Shown here one piece after another: positions 1-8,107 of a DNA stretch of 22,090 nt. Position 1 is the first letter of the stretch. Each line of letters opens with the position of its first letter. The notes beneath the pieces were generated by a model that searched no databases, was not told the origin of the DNA, and saw nothing but the letters and a program-made list of their open reading frames with translations. Location of the stretch: positions 1 to 22,090 of the IMG/VR virus record IMGVR_UViG_3300032174_000063; one strand, 5' to 3'. This DNA comes from a virus. Made by a program: the position numbers and the translations under genes.

Positions 1-1011
1 GACTATTTTGTCGAAGATACCCGGATCAATGGCACTGGGTCCGCCCAATTTTTTCAGTTCCTCCTTAGTTTTATCTACGTTATAGTCCAACTGTGCGCTT
101 GCTTGGCGAGTCGCGCCCAGCATCTTGGTGAGTTGCGCGGTAGAGACTTTGCCCGCTTGGTACTCGACTTGCTGACGCGCGTATTCCATCCCCGCTTGTT
201 CTTCGGACACGCCCATATCCTGCGCAATTTCCCTGATGGCCTGATCGCGGATTTGCGATCGCTGAGCTGCAGCCTGTTTCCCGTAGCCCGGAACGATGGT
301 ATTCAAGGGCGCACCAGTACGTGCCATACCCACAGCACCTCGCGGTGGGCCGCCAGCGGGCGGCATGTTGTTCGCCTTCGCAATGTCGATCTGTTCCTTG
401 TGCAGTTTCAAGGTCTCACGGCGCGCGTCCATGTCGTAGATCATTTTCGTCATTTCGTCGTAGCGCTTCTCCCGAGCGCGCGCGAGCAGCGCCTGGTCGT
501 CCCACTTCGCCGCCTTCATCTGCAGCTCAGTGAAAATCTGGTTGATGGTGAGCTTCTTGCTTTCGAGCGTCGCCAAGTAATCCTGCTGCTGCTCATGGTG
601 GCGCTCGATCGCCTTATCGAAATCCGCCTGGTAGCGCTTCCAGTCCTCATCCGCCTTCGCTTGGTTGCCCTCCAGGTAGCCCTTGAGCGCGCCGTTCAAG
701 GTGTGCGAGACGCCGTACCAATTATGCGAGAGCGCCCCGGCCAGCCCCGCCATTGCGACCAGCATGCCGGAGAACTTCGAGTATTCATCGGGGTCGATGA
801 GCGGCTTATTCGGCGTCGCGGGCAGTTGGGCAGGGCCCGGCGGTTTCGCGGCGGCCGCATCGCCATAGGCCCCGGCGAGGCGCGCCTCCGTGGGCGCCAT
901 GTCCGCCGTTTTCTGGCTGATGACCTGCTCTTCGGTGGGGCCGGCCGGAATCGCGGCCCGCTGGGCGACCGCAGCAGCGCGATCGGCGGCAAGTGGGTCG
1001 GGCGTACTCAC
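1..1011 (-). CDS. Internal virion / ejection-type protein, partial (3' end beyond left edge)
   Basis: The reading frame enters from the left edge and begins at GTG 1011-1009, giving 337 visible codons (MSTPDPLAAD... to ...DPGIFDKIV) with no stop. The start overlaps the stop of the upstream gene as GTGA, which supports this start. The N-terminal third is Ala/Pro-rich. A short hydrophobic stretch at about residues 80-96 (FSGMLVAMAGLAGALSH) is followed by a long charged, helix-forming region with Gln/Lys/Glu-rich stretches at about 112-215 that looks coiled-coil. No enzyme motif is visible in the part seen. Its place at the far end of the virion operon, after a Gly/Ala-rich protein, resembles podovirus internal virion (DNA ejection) proteins; this is inferred from position and composition, not from a recognised domain. 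A lysozyme or transglycosylase domain could lie beyond the edge. Confidence 0.8.
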   Translation of the reverse strand, partial: MSTPDPLAADRAAAVAQRAAIPAGPTEEQVISQKTADMAPTEARLAGAYGDAAAAKPPGPAQLPATPNKPLIDPDEYSKFSGMLVAMAGLAGALSHNWYGVSHTLNGALKGYLEGNQAKADEDWKRYQADFDKAIERHHEQQQDYLATLESKKLTINQIFTELQMKAAKWDDQALLARAREKRYDEMTKMIYDMDARRETLKLHKEQIDIAKANNMPPAGGPPRGAVGMARTGAPLNTIVPGYGKQAAAQRSQIRDQAIREIAQDMGVSEEQAGMEYARQQVEYQAGKVSTAQLTKMLGATRQASAQLDYNVDKTKEELKKLGGPSAIDPGIFDKIV

Positions 1012-2465
1012 GGGCCGCTCTGCCGCGGAAGTTGCGTGGTGCCGCTCGCGAGCAGGAGCGCGAGTTCGGCCGTCTGCCCCGCCAACTGCTTCGCGCGTTC
1101 ATCCTGTTGCAACTGCATGGCGCCGATTTCGGCGAGGATTTGATCGCCTTGGGAGAGTTCCGAGAGCGCGTTATTGACGTTCTGCTGCTGCGCCTGGGTG
1201 TAGAGCTGCTGACGCTGCACGTTCGCTTGGCGGGTCATCTCGGCGATCTGCTGCTGCACGATCCCTGAATTCTGGTTGCCCATGCCGGAGTTGATCGCGG
1301 CCTGCTGCAAGGCTTCGGACTGCTGCTTGATCTGCTGGTCGATCGTTGCGTCAATCGAGGCCTTCTGACTCGACCACAAGGGTGTCGCGGTGCCGCCCGA
1401 CTGAATGATGGGCAACGCGCCCTTGGTGAGCGCGCTGGCATTATTCGCGGCCGTCTGCGAGGCGCCAGGGAGCGCGGGGTGCGAGAGGGCGGACATGCCG
1501 GAAATGCCGAGGGACGCCAACGTAGCGAGGTTGCGGGGGTTAGAGAACCACTTCTCCACCCCGTCGGTCGTTGAAGGGCCGGCCACATCCATCGGGCCGT
1601 AGCCGGGGTTGTCAGCAAACGCGGGGTCCGAGGTCATCGAGGAAGGATCGATCCCGAATTGGCTCATCATATCGCCGCTCATCGGCTGCAAGGAGGGCTG
1701 CGTGTCGTTCGCGCCCAGGAAGTTGGGCTGCCCCGAGGGGAGCGTGGCTCCAATATCGGTCATCGCGCCCGGTACCGCGCCTAAGCTCGCGAGCAAGGGG
1801 TCCGCGCCGCCGATCCCGCCGCCCGCCGTGCTCTGCCCGGTCACGGTCAATTCGGGGAGCATCGCCGCACCCGTGGCTGCGACATCGCCCACGGCCGCTC
1901 CAGTCCCACCGCCCGCGAGGCTCGGCGCTGTCACGGTGATAGGGTCGAGCATCGCCCCACCGCCGCCCGCCGCCGCCAGGGGAGTCGTCCCGACCGCACC
2001 GACACTGCCGATCCCGGCCGCCGCCGCATCTGAGGCCGCGAGCCCGCCGGCCGCGTCACCGATGCCTACCAGCGGGTCTGTCAAGGCGATATCTCCCGCC
2101 GCGCTCGATCCCACGGTGCCCGCTCCCGCCGCCCCGGCGCCCGCGCCGGCCCCACCAATGAGCCCCGCGCCTGCCGCGCCGCCGAGCGCGACCCCAGCCA
2201 AATTGAGCCCGAGGGCCAGATTGGCCCAGGGATCCGGTTGCGATTCCTGGAACTTGACATAGTCCTCCACGCGGTTAGTCCCGGCGGCGGCATTGGCGAG
2301 CTGCTGGGAGATCGGCATCGTATCGACATTGCCGGTCAAGCCCGCTTCCCAGTTCGGCGGCAGGAGCATCGCGCCCGGCACGGCATTTTGGCCGGTCCAC
2401 CCCGACTTCGGGCGGGTGAGCGTGTCCTCCGAATTGGCCGCGGTCGCGGGGTTGTAGAGCGCCAT
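1008..2465 (-). CDS. Gly/Ala- and Gln-rich internal virion (DNA ejection-like) protein
   Basis: The frame encodes 485 residues with ATG at 2465-2463 placed directly after the TAG of the gene before it (zero gap). Residues about 80-130 are an almost pure Gly/Ala stretch with Leu/Val (LALGLNLAGVALGG), which could insert in a membrane. Residues about 165-215 hold two copies of a short motif (DPITVTAP and PELTVTGQ). The last 130 residues are Gln-rich and helical (KQQSEALQQAA, QQQIAEMTRQ), consistent with coiled coil. No enzyme motif is visible. Composition, length and location beside another helical protein suit an ejection protein packaged in the head, as in P22- or T7-type podoviruses. That role is an inference; a tail-fibre or assembly protein remains possible. 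It is coupled to the next gene by a GTGA overlap. Confidence 0.82.
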   Translation of the reverse strand: MALYNPATAANSEDTLTRPKSGWTGQNAVPGAMLLPPNWEAGLTGNVDTMPISQQLANAAAGTNRVEDYVKFQESQPDPWANLALGLNLAGVALGGAAGAGLIGGAGAGAGAAGAGTVGSSAAGDIALTDPLVGIGDAAGGLAASDAAAAGIGSVGAVGTTPLAAAGGGGAMLDPITVTAPSLAGGGTGAAVGDVAATGAAMLPELTVTGQSTAGGGIGGADPLLASLGAVPGAMTDIGATLPSGQPNFLGANDTQPSLQPMSGDMMSQFGIDPSSMTSDPAFADNPGYGPMDVAGPSTTDGVEKWFSNPRNLATLASLGISGMSALSHPALPGASQTAANNASALTKGALPIIQSGGTATPLWSSQKASIDATIDQQIKQQSEALQQAAINSGMGNQNSGIVQQQIAEMTRQANVQRQQLYTQAQQQNVNNALSELSQGDQILAEIGAMQLQQDERAKQLAGQTAELALLLASGTTQLPRQSGP

Positions 2466-2864
2466 CTATGTCAATCCTAGTTGGGCGTACTCAAAATCAT
2501 GCATCGACTGGTGCACGAACATCCAATCGCTGAAGGACTCCGCCTTGGTGAAGTCCGCCACCGACAAATCCGGCGCCACCGTGCCCGGCTGCCCCAACAG
2601 AGTGTACGTCGTGGAATGGATATCCGCATGGAATTTCAGCCAGTCGGTGAGCGCGGCAGACACCGCGCCTTCGCCCTCCTGCATCAAGGTCGCCCACGCG
2701 TCTTCGGCCGGGCCCGAGGAGAGCCCAAAGGTCGAAGTCGAGCGGCCAAGTGTCTTCGTGAGCGCTTCCGCCGTCTGATCGTGCACGAAGCGGTGCACCA
2801 GAAAGAAGTCGCGCAAGCCTTCGCGATCGCCAAAGACCATTTGCGACACGAGATCAATGTTCAC
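2466..2864 (-). CDS. 132-residue protein with three D-[FW]-x3-H-x3-H repeats
   Basis: The start is GTG at 2864-2862, overlapping the TGA of the upstream stabilisation-like gene (GTGA). The protein has three copies of one motif: D19-F-F-L-V-H24-x3-H28, D74-W-L-K-F-H79-x3-H83 and D113-W-M-F-V-H118-x3-H122. In each, Asp lies five residues before the first His, an aromatic residue follows the Asp, and the two His are one helical turn apart. Paired His on a helix is a common metal or haem ligand arrangement, but no family is recognised. No signal peptide or membrane segment is seen. Being inside the virion operon suggests a structural or assembly part. The pattern resembles hemerythrin-type bundles only loosely. 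Function is unknown. Confidence 0.85.
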   Translation of the reverse strand: MNIDLVSQMVFGDREGLRDFFLVHRFVHDQTAEALTKTLGRSTSTFGLSSGPAEDAWATLMQEGEGAVSAALTDWLKFHADIHSTTYTLLGQPGTVAPDLSVADFTKAESFSDWMFVHQSMHDFEYAQLGLT

Positions 2865-4831
2865 TTGAGCATCTCCCGGTCCGCCTTGCCGCGCAGCGCA
2901 AGCATGCGGATTTGGGTCACGTTCGACCCGCCCGCCACCGTTAGCCCCAAATACTGGCTGCCGCCCTCATTCGCCGCCAAGGGGTCCAATTGATAGGCCA
3001 CCGGTGAACCTTTCAACGGCACGGGCAGGGCGGCCGATGAGCCCAATTCGGTGTCCACGGTCACCGTGACGCCAGAATTCGCCGCTCCCGCCCAGTTTGC
3101 AGCGAGCGCCGCGTTGAGCGACTGCTTCTCGTGCAGGGGGGCGCCGCCGTCCCACAGCTTCGTTTTCAGAAGCCACGACGTGAGTCCCACGCTCGCGCTG
3201 AACGCCTGCACCATGGTGTGCCCCTGCCACACATAGAGCGTCTGATTGCCGGCGACGGACACCGAGACCATCGCCTGGGACGCAGCGCCGGTGAGCGAGG
3301 CGACCCACCAGCGTCCTCGGAAGAACAGCGCCAAGAGCGTGCGCGTCGCGCCGCCTTGAGTAAACGTATCTTTGAAGCTGAAGAGGAACGTCGCGCATAG
3401 CTCGCCGCGAATGAGTACCGCCCCGCCGTACGCGAGCGGGAGGGTGAGGCCGCCCAACAGCACCGAGGTGATCTGCTGGATGATGCCGGAGATTTTCTGC
3501 GAAATTTTCTCCGGCGTCGCGCCCGACAGCAGGTAGAACCCGCTCGAATGGTAGAACACGATCGCGCGGTAGTAGGCGAAGATCGAGGTCGGCGCCGAGG
3601 TCCCCACGGAACTCGGGATATTGATGCGCGAGAACGAGGTGACGCCTGCGCTCACTGTGACATTCGAGAGCGCGTCGATCGAGGTGTCGCCGAAAATGTA
3701 CAGATAGTTGTTCGCGGCATAGAGTGCGGTGATGTTGTTGTGCAGGTAGGCATCGTTGATGGTGAACGAACCGCCCGCCCCGCCAAAGGCATTGTAAGCG
3801 TTGATATCGGTGAACAAGACGGTTCGCAAGAACTGGATCCACACCCGCCCCGCGTAGGTCGCGATACTCGTCCCGCCAATCACCCCGCTGGAGGTCAAGG
3901 TAAAGGCGGTCAATTTCAAGGGCGGGGTGTGCGCGGTGGCGAAATCCCACACCGTATCGCCGGTGACGTAGCCCGTGCCAGGCTTGACGATGGTCAAGGA
4001 CACGCCCTGCATTTTGATCCCGAACGTCGCGCCCGTGCCCGCCGTTGCGCCGCCGATCACGCTCCCGGTGGGGCCCGTCGCGACCAACGTCTGCGAGGCC
4101 GGCCCCGGATACGCGCCGCCCGTCGCGATGGTGAAGGTCGCGATGGCCCCGCCCCCCCCAAACGTCGCGACAATGAGTTGCGCGGGCGTCGTCGGGCTCC
4201 CGTCGGTCAGCAGTAGCACATCGCCGACCGCGTAGCCCGTGCCGCCCGCGGTCAAGGTCGCGGACACGACACTATAGGAGGTGCGAAACACGCCGCCCGT
4301 GCCGTTGCTCGCGAGATTCTGCCCCAAGGATTGCCCGCCAGTGAGCACGGTGGCGAGGGTGAGCGTACCCCCAGATGCGGTGTTGTTCTGCGCGGTCAAG
4401 GTCGCCGGGGTCGTGATGTTCCAGTCCCAGTACCCGGTGGGGTCGATGATGAGGAGCCCCTGGTTGTTGTACTGCGTCGCGGCCGTTTGGTTCGAGGTGA
4501 GCCCGGTGATGATCTGCGTCGCGATGAAGGTCGAGAGGTTGACGACGTAGCCCTTGCCGCTATTCGCCCACACGGCAAAGCAGTAGTCGATGCCGGCGGC
4601 GTTGAAGTTTTGCGTGTAGGTGGGCGGCCCCGTCTCCGCGGTCACGGTCGTGAAGGCGAGCGACGGGCCATTGACAGGATAGAGTTTCGCCCCGCCGATC
4701 GGGATTGCGTTCTCGCACCAGTGGAATTCGTTATCCTGGATCGCCTCGCGCTCATCCAAGGTGTTCATGCCCTCGAATTCGCGCAAGATGAACTCGGGGT
4801 TCTGGCCGCCGGCATTCATCGCGCGGGCCAT
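2861..4831 (-). CDS. Tail / packaged-DNA stabilisation-like protein (P22 gp10-type role) with Gly-Tyr repeat insert
   Basis: The protein has 656 residues with ATG at 4831-4829 and a 3 nt gap to the preceding adaptor gene. The N-terminus (FILREFEGMNTLDEREAIQDN then CENAIPIGGAKLYPVNGP) follows the pattern of podovirus stabilisation or tail-hub proteins, which begin with F-x-G-x-N and an N-A-x-x-x-x-G turn. The rest is beta-rich with repeated Trp/Tyr-Gly strands (YLYIFGDTSIDAL, FYLLSGATPEKIS), as in a beta-propeller that closes the portal channel. Residues about 190-300 form a Gly-rich insertion with GGTGYAVGD and PGTGYVTGD motifs that also occurs in two neighbouring virion genes. The role as a head-completion or tail protein is inferred from gene order (adaptor before, internal proteins after) and this N-terminal pattern. 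Confidence 0.82.
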   Translation of the reverse strand: MARAMNAGGQNPEFILREFEGMNTLDEREAIQDNEFHWCENAIPIGGAKLYPVNGPSLAFTTVTAETGPPTYTQNFNAAGIDYCFAVWANSGKGYVVNLSTFIATQIITGLTSNQTAATQYNNQGLLIIDPTGYWDWNITTPATLTAQNNTASGGTLTLATVLTGGQSLGQNLASNGTGGVFRTSYSVVSATLTAGGTGYAVGDVLLLTDGSPTTPAQLIVATFGGGGAIATFTIATGGAYPGPASQTLVATGPTGSVIGGATAGTGATFGIKMQGVSLTIVKPGTGYVTGDTVWDFATAHTPPLKLTAFTLTSSGVIGGTSIATYAGRVWIQFLRTVLFTDINAYNAFGGAGGSFTINDAYLHNNITALYAANNYLYIFGDTSIDALSNVTVSAGVTSFSRINIPSSVGTSAPTSIFAYYRAIVFYHSSGFYLLSGATPEKISQKISGIIQQITSVLLGGLTLPLAYGGAVLIRGELCATFLFSFKDTFTQGGATRTLLALFFRGRWWVASLTGAASQAMVSVSVAGNQTLYVWQGHTMVQAFSASVGLTSWLLKTKLWDGGAPLHEKQSLNAALAANWAGAANSGVTVTVDTELGSSAALPVPLKGSPVAYQLDPLAANEGGSQYLGLTVAGGSNVTQIRMLALRGKADREMLK

Positions 4832-4834
4832 GGG

Positions 4835-5704
4835 CTAGCTCGAGTAGATATCGCCGATGCGGCGCGTGTAGGAGGAAGTGACTTCCAGCAAGCGTGTGCG
4901 GTACTGCGCGCGAAAGCCTTCCGCCTCGCCATAGCTCTGGGCGTTGTTCTTGGCGAGGTAGGCGGCAAAGAACTTGATGGGGTCTTGGTTGCGCGGCGGG
5001 ATGGGATCCTGCGTGGTGGTGTCGCCGGTCGCGATCGGCGTCGGCAGCACGACGGTATCGAACTCCACCGCGTAGCTTTGATCGGGGGTGGTGCCGATGA
5101 AAATGCTGTTCTCGCCATACGCCGCCCAGCATTCGGGCTGGCGCTGGTAGGACGCCGCCGTCCAGGTACGAAAGGCGGCGGAAAACAAGCTAAACGGCAT
5201 CCAGCGCAAGGTATATCGCTGCGTCCCCCACAGCACATGCACGCTGATGACATCGTAGGTGTTCACGTTGATGACGCCGACTTGCGCGGTCGCGTTGATG
5301 CCGGTGGGATCGGTAATCGTGGCGGTGGGGGCAGAAGAGTAGCCGCTACCGTAGTTCGAGAATGAAATGGTGTTGACAGCACCCCCGCTCTGACCCAGGG
5401 TTGCGGCTACACCTGTACCCCCACCGCCACTGAAACTAACCGCGGGCGCCGTATACCCGGAGCCCCCCGTGAGAATGACCCCGCCCGCGACAGTCCCAAA
5501 GGTGTACTGCTCCACCCCGCCGGTGACGAAGGACTGCTGTAGCGAGCGCAAGCACCCGGTGTCCATGACCAATTGCCGGCGCGCCTCGTTGATGTAGCCG
5601 TCGATCTGCCCGAGCGTCCACTTATTGAGATTCGGGTCATGGAGCAGGTCGAGAACCTGGTACTCATAGGTTCCGGGCGTCGTCGAGGGCGCGAGCGTGG
5701 TCAC
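4835..5704 (-). CDS. Head-tail adaptor (gp4/DUF6682-like) with Gly-Tyr repeat insert
   Basis: The protein has 289 residues and starts at GTG 5704-5702, overlapping the upstream stop (GTGA). Residues about 11-60 ([20 protein letters not shown] then INEARRQLV) match the helical start of phage adaptor proteins that sit below the portal. The adaptor body resumes at about 150 ([20 protein letters not shown]) and ends in helices with an Arg-rich stretch (QYRTRLLEV). Between them, at about 74-145, is a Gly-rich beta insertion with [12 protein letters not shown] and [13 protein letters not shown]. This insert would interrupt a normally compact protein and recurs in two neighbouring genes. The adaptor call rests on the N-terminal helices and the position before the stabilisation-like gene. 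DUF6682 is my recollection of the closest family and should be tested. Confidence 0.8.
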   Translation of the reverse strand: MTTLAPSTTPGTYEYQVLDLLHDPNLNKWTLGQIDGYINEARRQLVMDTGCLRSLQQSFVTGGVEQYTFGTVAGGVILTGGSGYTAPAVSFSGGGGTGVAATLGQSGGAVNTISFSNYGSGYSSAPTATITDPTGINATAQVGVINVNTYDVISVHVLWGTQRYTLRWMPFSLFSAAFRTWTAASYQRQPECWAAYGENSIFIGTTPDQSYAVEFDTVVLPTPIATGDTTTQDPIPPRNQDPIKFFAAYLAKNNAQSYGEAEGFRAQYRTRLLEVTSSYTRRIGDIYSS

Positions 5705-6018
5705 ACAACGACGTCAGTCTTGACGCCTTGCGCCAACGCCGAGCGCGGCGTCATCACGGCTTCTTCGAACACGAAATGCGCCAGGCGCTTGACCCCGTCC
5801 GCGTTCTCGATCTGCGTTTTGGTGACCGGATCGTACTTCATCGCCCACCCTAAGCGCACCAGCGTGTCGGTCTTGTCGACGAGCTGATATCCCAACATAT
5901 GCACGGCGGCCTCGCGCGGAATGAGGACCGCTTCGCCGGGCGGAAACACGAAATCCTCCCCGTCGTAGCGGTCCGAGTGGGGTTCCTTGTTGGTGTTGGT
6001 CACGAAAACGCTGTTCAT
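5701..6018 (-). CDS. Small conserved-looking virion-operon protein, unknown function
   Basis: The protein has 105 residues, with ATG 6018-6016 preceded by AGGAG ten bases upstream. It reads [20 protein letters not shown] and then [20 protein letters not shown], with a short beta pattern followed by a charged helix. No catalytic motif, signal peptide or membrane segment is visible. Small proteins with an N-terminal strand, a D-G-x-x-[FY]-x-F-x-P-G turn and a following A-A-x-H helix are often found near capsid genes in phages of this type, but I know of no assigned role. Its stop overlaps the GTG of the adaptor gene (GTGA), so the two are translated together. A minor capsid or head-completion role is a guess from location. 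Confidence 0.78.
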   Translation of the reverse strand: MNSVFVTNTNKEPHSDRYDGEDFVFPPGEAVLIPREAAVHMLGYQLVDKTDTLVRLGWAMKYDPVTKTQIENADGVKRLAHFVFEEAVMTPRSALAQGVKTDVVV

Positions 6019-6193
6019 AGTATGTCAACTCCTATGGGGGACTTTATCGACTGCGCTGGCGCGAGGGCATGCGCGGAATTCGCGCGCGGGACGGCTGCGG
6101 CTGAGGAATGCGCCCGCGAAACGCAGGCATCCTCACGGGCGCTGCATCCGCTTGACGACCGGCAAGAACCGACGCCCTAAGATGATCGGCTCC
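6019..6193 (-). other. 175-base gap with two possible tiny basic reading frames
   Basis: No gene of normal size fits here. On the minus strand a GAGGAG sequence lies at the end of the upstream gene, but no ATG follows at a normal distance. Two short basic frames chain through the gap. One ends in ILGRRFLPVVKRMQRP with a TGA at 6135-6133, which overlaps a GTG at 6136-6134. The other reads on from that GTG, or from ATG 6130, to TAA 6046-6044 as MPAFRGRIPQPQPSRARIPR followed by MPSRQRSR. Both are Arg/Pro-rich like the tiny ORFs near 10441-10950. Neither has a convincing ribosome-binding site, so this is recorded as possible coding or untranslated sequence only. Confidence 0.3.
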
Positions 6194-7510
6194 TCAGTAG
6201 GACAGGAGTTTGACCACATCGGACGCGCCCCCCATCACTGGCGTCTGCACCGCCACCGTCGTCACCGTACCCGCCGCGAGCTGGGTGCCGAACGCTAAGG
6301 TCGGGACCGCTTGAATGTTGACACCGCCAAAGTTATTGCCCGAGAGCGTCGTGACGGCGGTCGTCGCAGCCACCACGACGGGCGGAAACTGCGGATTCGA
6401 GATGCGCTGGGTAAACGACAGGGAGGTGTTTGTGGCCGGCGTCGCGACCGTCACGCCACCCGCCCAGACGGCAAAGGCGTTCGTGTAGCCGGCGCCGGGG
6501 GTCGTGTTGGTGATCGAAGTCACGGTCCAGTTCATGATGGCGGTCGCGGACGGGGCCGGGTTCGACGTACCACCGAAGGTGAAGGTCGGCACGGCCGTGA
6601 CCGCCGTGCCGTAGTACGCCGGCCACATCGCGAGCACGGTGCCCGAGCCCGTGCCAGCGCCCAAGCCCGCGGTGCCGGTCTGCGCCGTCACCCACCCCAC
6701 GATCGCACCGCCGCCCGTGGTATCCCCAGGCTGCGGCACGACCGTAATGCCGGGGAGCGACATCAAGCCCGCGCCCTGCTCGGTGACGGTGATCGCGTTG
6801 ATGATGCCGCCCGAGATCGTGCACGTCGCGCACGGCAGGATGTAGGGCTGCGCGCCCTGATTCAACGGGGGCGAGAACACGATGATCGGCGGGCGCGTGT
6901 AGCCCGACCCGCCGCTTGCAGTGACGCCGCCGGTGGAGGCGCCGAACGCGCCATTCACTCCGTAGTTGCCGTTGAACACGGTCCCCGAGAACGCCATGGT
7001 CGCGGATACCGCGCCGCCGACGATGGCATTCCACAAGGAGCCGCCCGCCGAGGGGGTGATCGTGAAAATGGCGTTGCCCAAGCTGGTGACGCCATTCTGG
7101 ATGACGATCGCGCCGCCCTGGCCCTGGCCAAATTGCGAGTAGCCGTAGAAGCCGTTGGTGCCGGCGCTGCCCGCACCCGTGAGCACGGCCCCCACCGGGC
7201 ACCCGGTGGAGTTGACGACGCGATAATTGACGCCGTCCGAGGATACCGGGAAGAGGGCGTAGGGCGCGACTTGCACGGTCTGCCAGTTATTCGTACCCTG
7301 GTCGTACTGCTGCAGGTTCGTGTACTGGCCCAATTGCAGCAAATACTGTCCGGTCAACGAGTTGTTGGTCGCGAGCTGCGGGGAGGTGACACCGCCAAAC
7401 CCGCCGACCACCCCTTGACCCACCGGCAAGGTGAAGTAGGACCCGGCCGGCATGCCGATGTTGAGCATCGGCGGATTGAACGCTTGGCCTGAGATTTTTG
7501 CGAAGCCCAT
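6194..7510 (-). CDS. Gly-rich virion protein downstream of the capsid gene (decoration or head-fibre candidate)
   Basis: The protein has 438 residues with ATG at 7510-7508. Its AGGAG site is embedded in the last codons of the HNH gene before it (CAG GAG TAG), nine bases from the start. It is rich in Gly, Ala, Thr and Val and poor in charge, a composition typical of beta-structured surface proteins. Motifs include GGSGYTRPPIIVFSPP at about 200-215, EQGAGLMSLPGITVVP at 244-259 and TPGAGYTNAFAVWAGG at 337-352, the same Gly-Tyr module as in the adaptor and stabilisation-like proteins. There is no signal peptide or recognised enzyme motif. Its site just after the major capsid gene suggests a decoration, minor capsid or head-fibre protein; that is inference. 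Confidence 0.8.
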   Translation of the reverse strand: MGFAKISGQAFNPPMLNIGMPAGSYFTLPVGQGVVGGFGGVTSPQLATNNSLTGQYLLQLGQYTNLQQYDQGTNNWQTVQVAPYALFPVSSDGVNYRVVNSTGCPVGAVLTGAGSAGTNGFYGYSQFGQGQGGAIVIQNGVTSLGNAIFTITPSAGGSLWNAIVGGAVSATMAFSGTVFNGNYGVNGAFGASTGGVTASGGSGYTRPPIIVFSPPLNQGAQPYILPCATCTISGGIINAITVTEQGAGLMSLPGITVVPQPGDTTGGGAIVGWVTAQTGTAGLGAGTGSGTVLAMWPAYYGTAVTAVPTFTFGGTSNPAPSATAIMNWTVTSITNTTPGAGYTNAFAVWAGGVTVATPATNTSLSFTQRISNPQFPPVVVAATTAVTTLSGNNFGGVNIQAVPTLAFGTQLAAGTVTTVAVQTPVMGGASDVVKLLSY

Positions 7511-7516
7511 GAATCA

Positions 7517-8032
7517 CTACTCCTGAATCGTCACGTGGATCCACGCACGACCATGAACGATGCGCCAAATATTTTGTCGTGACACGTTGAATCTCTTGGC
7601 CAACTGAGCCTGAGTGTGTCCTGTGCGATTAAGTCTCAAAATTTCCTTCACCTGAACCTCAGTCAAAGTGTGGCGAGTTGACGATTCGCCGCGACGAAAA
7701 GACGCATTTTTGGACCAATGATGATCCTTGCCGGTCGCCCGACGACCTCTGTCCAAGGCATCCTTTTGATTTTGTTTACCGTCTCCCAGATACAAATGCT
7801 CAGGGTTGACACAAGGTTTGACATCGCAGCGATGAAGAACCCACAGCCCTTCAGGAATCCGACCATGCAGATGCTCATACATGCCCCGATGAGCGAGCCA
7901 AGGACGATTGTGATACCAGATACATCCATACCCGTCCGGGAAACGATTGCCAGTCCAAATCCAACAGCCATTATTGTCAACACGGTAATGGCCATCCAAT
8001 TTTTCTTTGAGAGGAACCTTCCGCGCAGGCAT
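7517..8032 (-). CDS. HNH homing-type endonuclease with C-terminal HTH
   Basis: The protein has 171 residues. ATG 8032-8030 has a strong GGAGGAG site seven bases upstream. The HNH core is visible at about residues 23-85: NGCWIWTG, then LHRCDVKPCVNPEHLYLGD with His67, Asp70, Asn76 and His79 as likely catalytic or structural residues and Cys ligands. A helix-turn-helix (TQAQLAKRFNVSRQNIWRIV, about 140-159) follows and probably provides DNA specificity. It lies between the major capsid and Gly-rich virion genes, is visibly more AT-rich than they are, and has its own candidate promoter, all fitting a free-standing mobile endonuclease. It resembles the HNH gene at 16734-17060. Such enzymes cut an uninvaded sister locus to spread; the target is not deducible here. 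Confidence 0.93.
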   Translation of the reverse strand: MPARKVPLKEKLDGHYRVDNNGCWIWTGNRFPDGYGCIWYHNRPWLAHRGMYEHLHGRIPEGLWVLHRCDVKPCVNPEHLYLGDGKQNQKDALDRGRRATGKDHHWSKNASFRRGESSTRHTLTEVQVKEILRLNRTGHTQAQLAKRFNVSRQNIWRIVHGRAWIHVTIQE

Positions 8033-8059
8033 AGCAATACTCCTCCATTGGGAGTCACT

Positions 8060-8088
8060 ACTATACCTAAAATGTTACCTAAGGTCAT
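8060..8088 (-). promoter_or_regulatory. Candidate promoter for the HNH gene
   Basis: Read on the minus strand, ATGACC (8088-8083) and TATAGT (8065-8060) are separated by 17 bases. Four of six and five of six positions match the sigma70 consensus. The predicted transcript would start near 8053 and include the GGAGGAG ribosome site of the endonuclease. The stretch is clearly more AT-rich than its surroundings. It may let the endonuclease be expressed apart from the late operon. Confidence 0.42.
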
Positions 8089-8107
8089 ATATAAAAGTGT
8101 AATCATT

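Noticed and set aside
103-1143. Long open frame on the plus strand opposite the left-edge gene
   Set aside because: It is antisense to a well-formed minus-strand gene with a GTGA junction; its translation is Arg/Leu-rich noise of the kind seen opposite GC-rich genes.
4331-5365. Long plus-strand frame opposite the stabilisation-like and adaptor genes
   Set aside because: Spans two genes on the other strand, has Arg/Gly/Asp-rich random composition and no ribosome site.
6311-7492. 393-codon plus-strand frame opposite the Gly-rich virion gene
   Set aside because: Composition (Arg, His, Gly, Asp) is that of a non-coding mirror frame; the minus-strand gene has a good start and clear repeats.
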